A stretch of 64,000 nt of DNA, from contig QNQO01000449.1 of assembly GCA_003290165.1 (NCBI GenBank), positions 310,001 through 374,000 on the forward strand. The letters are read 5' to 3'. The stretch is from Berberis thunbergii (Eukaryota; Streptophyta; Magnoliopsida; Ranunculales; Berberidaceae). Made by a program: the position numbers and the translations under genes. The number at the start of each line of letters is the position of its first letter. The stretch's first letter is position 1. Shown in pieces: positions 10,082-21,000 of this stretch. The notes beneath the pieces were generated by a model. It was not told the origin of the DNA. It saw nothing but the letters and a program-made list of their open reading frames with translations, and did no database searches.

Positions 10082-10264
10082 AAATGTCGAGAGATTGAGC
10101 GAGGAAACCAGCGAGGGAAATGAGGTGGAGGGGGTGGAAATCGTCCACCCCCTTCGAGATGTGAGCGTTGATTTTTCGTTCACACATCTCAAGAGGGGTG
10201 GACGATTTTCACCCCCTCCACCTCATTTCCCTCGCTGGTTTCCTCGCTCAATCCCTCGACATTT
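10082..10264. mobile_element. Palindromic MITE related to the 3110-7950 element
   Basis: It consists almost wholly of two inverted arms of about 85 bp. The ends read AAATGTCGAG[A/G]GATTGAGCG, followed by AGGAAACCAGCGAGGG and GGTGGAGGGGGTG. Arms differ at only a few positions. The terminal words ATGTCGAGG and GCGAGG are shared with the big 3110-7950 element. Flanking nonamers AGAAATTCT and AGCAAAGCT agree at 6 of 9. The element could form a long hairpin if transcribed. Confidence 0.75.
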
Positions 10265-10310
10265 AGCAAAGCTCATGTTATTATTTTTCTCTTTTAATTC
10301 CTCAATGCAA

Positions 10311-10329
10311 CTCTCTCTCTCTCTCTCTC
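10311..10329. repeat. (CT)n microsatellite
   Basis: Nine uninterrupted CT units. Confidence 0.9.
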
Positions 10330-11080
10330 CCCTCCACATACAAAAAAAGCCTTGACTGTCATCATATCTACTAAAAAACTTCTCTGAAAAGGACCCGTAG
10401 ATATCTTCACTTAACTTTCTTATAAAGTAAAGTAATAACCGAAGACTATATATGTTTCAGTATCCATTTTTAATGTGTATTGGTAATTGGGCTTAAACTC
10501 CACGACACTAATCTAAAACACAAACTTATCAAATCACAATTTTGATATTAAGGTTTGCTGGTGATATTATATTAAAATTTTCGATTAAGATAGTGTATGA
10601 TATTATTGTTGGTTTTCATCTTGGCACCATTAAACTAATATCGTTTGGTGAAACAAAAATGTTAGCACTATTTTAGTGTAAATAGTCAATTAGAGGTTGT
10701 AAAATACTTTTCATGATCTTTTCGTCCATGTAGTTTGGTTATCTTTAACAATCTAAGCAGCAAAGTTCATTGCTTTAGTATGAAATTATGGCATTAGATG
10801 TTTATGATATTTTTGTTGAGGTTATGGATATTTTTGCATGATATTTTGGTATTAGAATACTTTTTAGAGTAGGCTGTTTGTCTTTTAAGATCTAATCAGT
10901 AAAGTACATTGCTTTATCATGAAATTATAACAATCAACTATGATTTTATACTACAAAACTCTCCATTTTGTGAATGATTAGTGTGCAAAAACGGTCCTAA
11001 GTTTTTACTTTGTTGATGAGATGATATTACTTTACCACATAATTTAAAGAGCCTATTTCCCTTAAAGAATTGCAATCCTT
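10330..11080. other. AT-rich spacer without a recognised gene
   Basis: Nothing recognisable. A loosely repeated phrase on the theme of aGCAaAGTTCATTGCTTTA occurs near 10758 and 10900. Confidence 0.4.
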
Positions 11081-11415
11081 TAAGGGTGTGTTTGGTTAGA
11101 TGAAATTCTATGTCATGAGAATTTATGAAGGGATCTCTACATTTTAGGCTAAATTGATATATCACCCAACATCTACCATTTGACCACCATTTGATTTTGA
11201 GATCAATGGTGAGAATGAAAGTCCCATGAACATGAGAATTTCACTCCTTGGTCCCCTAAGGCATGTGATTTTCATGTTCATGGAACTTTCATTCTCACAA
11301 TTAATCACAAAACCAAATGATGGATGTGAAGTGATACATCAATTTAGTCTAAAATGTAGGGATCTCCTCATGGATTCTAATGGCATGTGATTCCATGCAA
11401 CCAAACACACCCTAA
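11081..11415. mobile_element. Tourist-like MITE (PIF/Harbinger type)
   Basis: Terminal inverted repeats GGGTGTGTTTGGTT (11084) and AACCAAACACACCC (ending 11412) enclose 329 bp. A TAA trinucleotide flanks both sides (11081-11083 and 11413-11415). The ends and 3-bp duplication are classic for Tourist MITEs. Inner arms are also partly complementary (CATGAGAATT, CTACATTTTAG). There is no coding content. Confidence 0.9.
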
Positions 11416-11507
11416 GGTATAGATGACTATTCCCCTTCAACGAATACACATGTCAACTTAGGGACTTTTGATACATGAAGGTTGGTATTAGATCACGAAG
11501 GTTATGA

Positions 11508-12504
11508 ATTTCTATTAGGGGTGGGCACGGAACGGAATGAGACGAGATATACCCATCCTTATCACATCCCGTTCATACGGGATCGAGACAGGACAGGATG
11601 AGTAAAACCTCATCCCGACCTCGTCCCATTTCAAACGAGTTCGGGACGGGACCGGATCAGCGTGCTGCCTGTGACTGCCACGAAAATTATCATTATATAA
11701 GAGCGTGAAAAATAATTTTCTTATAATTAGATATAGATGTGGCATGCAAATATAATGGTAGCCACTAAATCCCCTAACAATGAAGTCGAGTGGGCTTGAC
11801 TTTTAGAAAATGACATGATAAATGAGACCCACTAAGAGTATTGTGTCGCTGTTATGGCTTCCCAACCGATTTTACAATTTCATTACTGTGGGAAACAAAA
11901 TTCATGGTTCATTGACAAAATGACATTTCATCTTTTGTTAGGGAAGAAATATAGACCTATTGGTGATGCTCTAACATATTCATAATGGTTTACCATCAAT
12001 ACATATATTGTAATTAAAAAAATTATTTTTACAGTCCGGGGCATCTCAAATTTTTGGCTCCACCCCTGAATGTTCCCTTCTGAATATGTATTACTCAGTT
12101 AATTGTCATTTTTCATCTTCACCTGAGTATTATAAATATTTGAAAGTTAAATAATTGGAACCACTTTTATTGGGAATCCAAGCAACAATCTGTTATCTTT
12201 CTCTTGCTTAATGAATATTTATTTATTGAAGTAACATTTCTGTTACCACTGCAAACACCATGAGTTTCTATCAGTCATCTGTAAGTTTATATGAATAAAA
12301 AAAATAAAAAAATAAAAATATTAATAATAAATATTAAAAAAATAGCTCGGGATTGAAAATCTTCATCCCATCCAATTCTAAAACGAGACGGGACGAGATC
12401 GGGATAAAATTATTCAATTTAATTAAGACCCAAAAAAATCAGGACGGGATGAGATCGAGATGGGATCGGGATCGCGGGATGGGATGCCCACCCCTAATTT
12501 ATAT
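11508..12504. mobile_element. hAT-like non-autonomous element
   Basis: The ends TAGGGGTGGGCA (11516) and its complement (ending 12496) flank 981 bp. The neighbouring octamers ATTTCTAT and ATTTATAT agree at 7 of 8. Subterminal regions are rich in GGGACGGGA and CATCCCG words in both orientations. No transposase is present. Confidence 0.8.
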
Positions 12505-12913
12505 GAAGAAGTGAAATTAATCACTTCCATAATAGAGGGTTCAGATCAAAATGAAAAATTACTCCTTTTGGTCATGCATTTTAAAAGTGAGAAAGAGAAT
12601 CTCGTTAAATCGATGGAACAACTTGCGAGTATAGATTAATTTCATGTTACCTAGAGGGTTGATGAATCTAATAACATGAAATTAAATTTAACATTGAAGA
12701 AGGTGTTGCCAAATTAGGTGATGGGTTGTTTCCATCAATGGGGGTGTGGTCTGCGTCTATGGGCTCTTTGCTGGATTCACTAAAACTATATTAAGTTCTC
12801 TATTAATTTCACCTAAATAAGAAAAGAGAAGCAAACCTAAAAGCCACAATTACACTCAAATATCCAATTTTTCAAAGTATTGTTTATAACTTTATTAGCT
12901 CCAAATCTTGATA
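12505..12913. other. Spacer without a recognised gene
   Basis: AT-rich sequence with nothing recognisable. Confidence 0.4.
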
Positions 12914-13667
12914 TCTATATTACAATTCAGAGTGATATTTTATTATTTATTGCTGACTGAAAAAGTCAAATCGAAAGAATAAGAGATTTTGATGGTTAGG
13001 ATTGAAAGTTGAAAAATGTATTGAATTTGAAGGTTGAAATTCATTTCATATGATGATATATTTATAAATATAAAACATGTCGAATAAGAAAAAATAATGA
13101 AATTTTTTTTTGAAAATTTTTAGTGAAATGTACATGTGGCAGAAAGAGAAAATATTGTATTTCCTTTTAGCAAAATGAAAATTATCATAACTATATACAT
13201 CGTTGTCGGATTTTTATAAACTTAGTATCGTTGAAATGCATTTTTGAAGATCTTTTAAACAAAATCAATGATCGATACAAGGGCCAAAATATTAAAAATA
13301 TGTATTTCATAATTAAAAAAACGTATAATGTATTACACGTCTTTAATATTTTTCAATATTTTTAAAATCAATGAGATCGACCGATCATACCATAAAAAAT
13401 GAGTTGGGCATCTTAATGTACATTTAAACAAAAACCCTAAATTTCATGTTTTGGTGAATTTAAAAAATTGGGGGAGAACTCATTCTCGACTTTTAAAAAT
13501 TTTCCCTGACTGATTCAAATTTGACTGAACATGCTTACATTTATAATCGGTTTAAACTTCAATACTGATTGAAAGCAAAAATGAGGATAGTGACGCAGAT
13601 GCTCAATACAAAATAATTAGCAAAAATAAAATTACGCGGAGTATTAACGACACGGGGTATACTCTAG
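12914..13667 (+). mobile_element. Helitron-like non-autonomous element, copy C
   Basis: This is the best-preserved copy of the family at 1068-2522, in the opposite orientation. It starts TCTATATTACAATTC directly after an A, and ends in CTAG (13664-13667) directly before a T, the expected A|T insertion context. A hairpin with arms GAGTAT and ATACTC sits immediately before the CTAG. It is 754 bp and non-coding. Confidence 0.7.
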
Positions 13668-14678
13668 TATTGCACAAAGTTTCAAAGTGTTTCGGCTAAA
13701 ACTTGATAAAACTAATTTTCAATCGCACCTAAGTTGGGCATGCTCATCATCGCCTCATTCTTGCTCCACGTGGCAATAATATTCATGAGAAGAATGAATT
13801 TGTCCAGATTTGAAGATACAAATTTGTATGATTTTATGAGCCATAATTACATGGTCCTCATATTTCACCTTACATGTCAGCAAGGAATTTGATTTATCGA
13901 AAAATGTCAAAATTTTATGAATTTTTTTTTTTTGAGTTATCAAAATTTCTTTCGAAATCTGAAATATTTATTTTTTTCATCAAGCCATTCTCAATTTTCG
14001 AACATTTTAACTCGTTATAATGTGATTCTTATGCAACGTATAGTTTTTATGACATTATGATTCTTGTGGAACTTAGTACATAAGATTTTAAAATTTTTAC
14101 GTTATATTGATAGTTTTAAAATTGAAATTTGTACTTTTTTCTATACACAAATGAAATATTTGTTATAATCAACTTACAAAAATTACCTCGAAAAGCAAAA
14201 TTACAATGCTTTCATGTCAAAACCTATCCCAAGCAACTCAAGTCTTTGAAAAATCCTAAAAACATGAAAAATCTTAAATTCATGAAAATGCCTCGAGTCA
14301 GGTGAACCTTTTTGGTTCAAAATAAGCCCATCCCAACCACCCCTTGTTACAACAACTCCCTCAATTTTGATAAAATTTTCTTCTACCTTTTTTTTTTTTT
14401 TTTTTTTGAGATCATATTTTATATATTTGACAAAATAGGATGATATTTGAGGTGAGAGATAAAAGACGACTGAAATCTATTCAAATATCAAGATTTAACG
14501 GATCACATATAACTTAAATCAATAAGAGTGCATGAATTTACGTATCCAATGTTTTGATATTTATTTATCTTTATATTTAAAATAAAATAAACTTTATTTA
14601 TCAAATTAAAATTAAAATACCCTGAGTATCTTAAAAAATAAAACTGAAAACGTTATAACTTGTTTGCCCCACTCTCTC
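13668..14678. other. Upstream region of the kinase gene
   Basis: AT-rich, no gene seen. A poly(T) run lies at about 14390-14407. The last few hundred bases should contain the kinase promoter. Confidence 0.4.
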
Positions 14679-14685
14679 TATATAT
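14679..14685 (+). promoter_or_regulatory. Putative TATA box of the kinase gene
   Basis: TATATAT within a CT-rich context, about 390 bp upstream of the chosen start codon. A CT-rich stretch with CTCTCTACAGGC follows about 20-30 bp downstream, suitable for a transcription start. A GTAAGT near 14752 could begin a 5' UTR intron. Confidence 0.4.
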
Positions 14686-15074
14686 GCCAAAGTATTCTCT
14701 CTACAGGCTTTACCGCGGTGACTCTTCTCTTTGCAGCCTTATCAAGTGAAGTAAGTTGTACTCAACATTCCCCTTGATCCCCAAATGGGTGGCATTTTTC
14801 GTAATATTATCAAACCCCATACCCAATCATCAACACTTCATCTCTCTCCTCCTTTTGTCTTAGTATCCGTTGAGAACTAGAGACGACACTCTCCGCTCTC
14901 TTGCTTCGCTCCACCGTTTCTCTCCAAAGCGTCGCTGTTCTCAAATTCAACCATTTCTTTTGTTTTCTCATCAACGGATACTCTTGTCTCTGTCTCCAAA
15001 AATGCAAAAAAGTTATCACTTACTCTCCTGAAACTGATCCACCGCTCTTTTTATTGTTTCTTTCTTTCGAAACA

Positions 15075-18000
15075 ATGGCGAGCCCCGGAAACAACACATC
15101 CGGAACGTCGCTGACGCACAATCTGAAATCGAACACGAAATTGCTAGGTCTGAAACTCTACGTGGTGATCGGAATCTGCGTGAGCGGACTAGTACTAGTT
15201 GTTCTGCTCATACTAATCTACTTCCGGTACGATCGGAAGCGGCTGAAGCACATTAAGTCAATCTCAACCATTCCGTCATCATCGAAGGAGATCACAGAGG
15301 TAAAAGATTCTGATCGGAAGAACAACAATGTTGTACTGGGAGAGATTTTCAAGAAAGAGAGGGAATTAGAGCGAGCTGCGAAGCGAAACGAACGAAGACA
15401 TGTCATTGATATCGGAGGAAGTACAGAGGAGAGCAGCACATCAGGTGAGACGAAGAGTTCTTCTTCGTTCGATGTTCCGAACATTGGCTGGGGACGGTGG
15501 TATACACTCAGGGAACTGGAGATCGCCACTGGCGGATTTTCGAAGAAGAATGTTGTTGGAGAAGGTGGCTATGGAGTTGTTTATAAAGGTGTTTTGCCTG
15601 ATTTTTCTGTGGTTGCAGTCAAGAACCTCTTGAACAAGAAGTGAGTCCTCTTCTTCTTCTGTTCATTCATTTTTCTTGATTTCTTGAGTTGTGTGTGAGC
15701 ATGCTAGATCCGTGCCGTATCGGGTGGTGTTATTGAGTAAATTGATGATTATAGTTAAAATAGTACTGTTCATCTAAAAAAGGAAAAAAAAAGACTTTCT
15801 TTAAACACAAGTCAAAAAGTTGCAGACTGGTTTTGTTGTTGTGTTTGCCTCTCCAGTTGTAATGGAATGGTGTCGGTGCATTTTAGATCTGCACTGCCCC
15901 CATGTTTTCGGTGTTGGTAGATAAGTCTGAAATCTGATTAGGAGATTTTTGCAAGTTATGCAAATGCAGCACTTCTAAAATAAGTATTATATTTGTGAGA
16001 ATTTTGTTTTGTTTAGATTTATTTAATTGAATAATATATCTGGAAGTATTCTAGGGGTGCAGAGAATGATTCCCAGGAGTAATTACGCCATGCTAATGTA
16101 GACCGTGTTATTTTTTTATTTAATGGTTATTCATAATTTTTAGAGGTTTAATAGAATTGTCAAACTTACTGGAACTTGCCTAGATTTGAGACCTAATACT
16201 AGTAGACTGCATTGCAAGAGTTATTTGTAGTCGTTCCTACTTCCTAATCATTGCTTGAATTTTGCAACTTGAATGTGGTCCTAATTGCCAAATTTGAACT
16301 TCATTAACCCTGTCAACAAGCATTACCTACTATCATTAGTGCCATGGGCGGACCTACTAAGGGGCGAGGGGGGGGCAGCTACCCCCCTCAACTTTTAAAA
16401 TATTTTAGTATATATATTTTAGTCTTAAAAAATCGATTATATGATGTAGAATACAATATGTTAAATGTTTATGAAAATATTTTAATGTCTTTGTTGGTGT
16501 AGTGGTTGGAGGTTTATTATTTTTAGTAAAAGACCGGAGTTCGATACTCTTTGAGTGCATTTTATTTTCAGTGCAATTTTATTAGTAATTGCAAACATTA
16601 AAAAATGTTTAGTTTAATAAAAATTTATTAACATTAAATAAATGAATTGTTTTTCACAAGTGATATTAAACCCCTAACAAAAAAATATTTAAAATTAATA
16701 TCTAAAATAATAACGATAGAATTCAATGAAAATATATACCATTAGCGAACTCGTATAAAATTTGAGCCTCATATAAACTATTTTTTCTTTGAAATTGTAT
16801 TATGATCATATTAGATTCGCAAATTTCAAATGTCTTTTAGCTTCACCTAGAACTTATCCTAATTATTTTGTGATTCTCAATTCTAGACAATCAAACTTTA
16901 TATCCATTTTTTGGTCAGGTTTTAAGTTTTTTTTACATTTCTATCTCTTCTATAGATAATGTTTGTGATTGTATTTTAAAGAGAATGGGTAAAGGTGTAA
17001 AAATGCTCTAGCCTGGCATAAAAATGGCTTTAAAGTCTGGCTGCCTAGACAAACTCTTTTGTGATATTAGTTATATATTCTAGTTATTATGTTTGTTTGC
17101 TTTTGGCTAAGGTTATCAATAGTGACCTTATTTTGGCTTAAAATTGACTACACTTGGATCCAATTTGATATATGCATTGTATTTTTTATACTTGAATTTT
17201 TTTATTAGTTACTAGCTTCGGTAAAAAAAAATTGGTTTTACCATTGATAGCTACTATTATCAACTAATAAGTATTTTTCATTTTGCCCCCCCTCAACTAA
17301 AATCCTGGGTCCGCCCCTGATTAGTGCTAATGGTTCTTTCTTGTCTTTGCACAATTTAGGGCATCCTCTGTTTTGAGTTTGGATTTTGGAGTCTTATTTG
17401 TTTGTTTTATGAATAGATATTTGGGAGTATAGTCAGTGGTTAATGGTTACAGCATCCGAAATAAGAGTTGTATTTCTTCCGAGACTTGTTGAATTTTTGC
17501 ACCATGAGAGTAAAAAATGGTTTCCCCACGGTGGCATAAAGAAGGGACTTGTGCAGTGAAGATGGAAATACAGATTCACCACTAATACACTCTTACATGC
17601 CCCAAAAGAACAACCTTGCAGCTTCAGCATTTTACCTTAAGAGATATTTTCTTTGTGGGCGTCTGAGTTGCGCTGATGTGGTGTTTTCTACTACTTCCTT
17701 TGCAGATTCTCTTATGGGATCCTTTTTTTTTTTTTTTTTTTTTTACAATTCATAAATTGTAAATTAGCGAATGAAGTTACTCAAATGGAAAATTTTCATT
17801 GATTTGTGATATGGGAATTACTTTTAAGGTTACGTGAACTGTGACATCATCTTTGAATAGTTGAGAGAAATCTTGTGATGTTGGAAAAATTTTTGTGCTC
17901 AACCTTTATTGGAGTACAGTAAAATAGTGATTTCATAGAATTTACCAAAAGAGTATCTCTATTCTGGCTACTCTGCAACTAATATTTTCACTTACGATTG

Positions 18001-21000
18001 TCTTCTATCTTCAACTTCAGGATATTATATATTATTATATCCCGCATCTTTATCTATTTGCATTACTTGTAGGGGTCAGGCAGAGCGAGAGTTCAAGGTA
18101 GAAGTTGAAGCCATTGGAAAAGTAAAGCATAAAAACCTAGTGGGTCTTATTGGGTACTGTGCTGAAGGTGCTCGAAGGTATATATGTTTTCAGTCTTTGG
18201 TTCCTTTCTAGAGATTTTGAACTATTTTCCTGATATTTTATAAGTTTATTTACTTTTTTATTTTTTTATTGTTGTTCAGGATTCTTGTATACGAGTATGT
18301 TCATAATGGCAATTTGGAGCAATGGTTGCATGGTGATTTTGGACCTGTCAGTCCTTTGACATGGGACATTCGAATGAAGATTGCCATAGGGACAGCAAAG
18401 GGGTATGACAGTTTCCCTTGCATCTCACTTTGTAGGCATCATGCATATTGTATGAACTGCATTAATTAAATAGGAAACAGATGTGTTGGTTCTTTGAATT
18501 TCCTTGGGAGATTTTCATTGAGCACTCTGTTTAATTAATTTTTGAAATTTTCTGAACTGTTTGGTTGTCAAGTAAATGTCCACAGGTGTTTTGCAGTTTT
18601 CCAAGAAACTATTAAATGCTATCAAAAGTTTAAATATTGCACTCTATTAGATGATACAGTGCTTATGTATCTTGATTACCATATGATTTCTTGTTTCATT
18701 GTTCAATTAGTTTTTCATATTGGTGTATCATGTTGCATCTCTTCTTTCCAGATTAGCTTATTTGCATGAAGGATTAGACCCTAAAGTTGTACATCGAGAC
18801 ATCAAATCTAGTAACATACTTCTGGATAAAAAATGGGATCCAAAGGTTTCAGATTTTGGACTGGCCAAACTCCTGGGATCTGATGCAACTTATGTAACTA
18901 CACGTGTGATGGGGACATTTGGGTATGTATTTATTTACTTATCTCTTTTTTTATAATTATGTGCAATGTTGACAATTGATGCTCCTTAAGTTCTGTCTCA
19001 TGGTAATGGGTACTGTCCATATGGTGCAGATGTGTTGCTCCTGAGTATGCAAGCACGGGTATGCTTAATGAGGGTAGTGATGTGTATAGTTTTGGAGTTC
19101 TTCTCATGGAAATTATATCAGGAAGGAGCCCTGTTGATTATTCTAGACCAGCTGGAGAGGTGATTATATGCTCCCCTTGGCACCTCTTACTGTAACCAAG
19201 ACATCTGTGGCTTAATACCTTTTATTGGAGTCTTTGCAGGTGAACTTGGTTGATTGGTTTAAAGGGATGGTAGGCAGTAGACGTGGAGAAGAAGTGGTTG
19301 ATCCTCTAATTGAAGCCCCACCTTCTCCGAGAACCTTGAAGCGTGCACTATTGGTTTGCCTCCGTTGCATAGATTTGGATGCTATTATGCGACCAAAGAT
19401 GGGACAAGTGATACACATGCTTGAGGGAGATGAATTTCCTTTCCGTGCTGTAAGCCTTTTTCCTTGATTTATACCACCACCGTCGTTTCATTCTTTATTA
19501 TTAACCGAGTGCTTTAATTCATTTCACCGTTAGCTCTAATTTATTAGCATGTCCAAATAAAGGTGGTCTGAATTTCCTCATTCTTTATCTTCACAAATGT
19601 TATGGTACAAATTAACTTTGGTCTTGGTGTTTTCTCTTGGTCCCCCTAATGTGGGTAGAGTAATGAATAGTCCAATTATATGTTCATGTTCGATCTCGTA
19701 TATTTGGGTTGGGTACAAGATTAAAGCTAAGGACTAGTAGCATGTACTTATAGCCACGACTTACACCCTTTTGGACTTTGGCTTAAAACATTGAGGCGGG
19801 ATTTACATCCTTTATAACTAAAGAGTTTACAATTTGGAATTTTACTGGCTAGAAGATTTTCTAGTTCACATATGAAGATTACTACAATCTCTTGGAAGCA
19901 TTGGTAACTCTTGGAAGTGGACATCATACTGACTAATGTTTCAAGAATTTTTTTGTAATTTGGGAGAGATTACTACAATCTCTCTTTATTGTTTGTGTGC
20001 TTTTTGTTTGAGTATTTTGGTTATTTATTTATTTATTATTTCATTTTTTTTGGAAAGTGAGCTTCCCGAACCTTATATTAATAAAAAAAAGATGATAAAG
20101 TTTACAATCGCTCATACGTTAACTCGTTTCATCATCTACAAAACAATAAACTTGCTTCAAAGCTTTAACAAAGAACCTAACTAGTTCTAGATTCACCGTC
20201 TCCAGGTTAGGGAGTAACCTTGCAAAGTGTTCTGCTACTAAAGTGGTTGCATGATAAACCAGCTATAGCTTTTCTTCATCGTAATTACCAATCAATCCTT
20301 TAAACACGCTCATGACCTGATTTATACCTAATGTGGGCCCCAGGATGTATGAGAAGTCATCGTAAAGAATCGAAACACAATGAATCATGATATAGAAACC
20401 ATTGAATGCTAGCACTAATCTAGCATCCCTAGAAGGTTCTAATAAACATTTGCATTCTACCTGAAATATCATCATCAATTACCTGAATTTAGGATTTGTC
20501 TTCTTGCTTCGAGAAGACCTTTGAGGAACATATTCCGTGGGAGGCTGTATTGTGGAAACCTCATGTTCTTCAATAATGTTTTGCCCCACCTTTGTTGCTT
20601 TCGCTTCAAGTAAGCTTTTAATTTCGGTGACCAATGCATCCCTGTCTATTCTTGCAATTTCTGAATTCAAAACATTGATGGCTTGGAGGGTTAGCCAATC
20701 CATGGGCGCTGTGGGATCTTCCCCCTGTCTTTCATCAATTATCTCTTGTCCTACTTTAGAAAATGTAGAAGCTGATTTTGAGGTTGCATCAACCTCTTCA
20801 TTGCATCTTTTCTCACTTTCTTTTAGTGTGTCTTGGCCCCTGTTCTCGGTTATATTTGGGATAGCTACCCCTGGTTCCAGCTGATCTGTGATGGGAGAAG
20901 CAGAGCATATCTGCTCATAGTTGAGCAATTCATGCTCACCATTTTGACTCCCCGACTCCGGTTGTTGACACCCCAATGCAGGTTGAAAATGCTGTGCCCC

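Larger units (their letters stand above)
15641..18072 (+). other. Intron 1 of the kinase gene (2.4 kb)
   Basis: Bounded by AA|GTGAGT and TTGTAG|G. It contains the hAT-like insertion at 16335-17327 and a T-run near 17722-17743. An apparent frame at 17549-17755 has no support. Confidence 0.8.

Noticed and set aside
14901..15074. Upstream in-frame ATG adding 58 residues to the kinase
   Set aside because: The extension lies in the CT-rich 5' UTR, is unlike family N-termini, and the ATG at 15075 has the better context and the conserved short N-terminus.
16494..16560. Possible tRNA gene
   Set aside because: A and B boxes are present, but no acceptor, D or T stems can be folded and the segment lies inside a hAT-like element.
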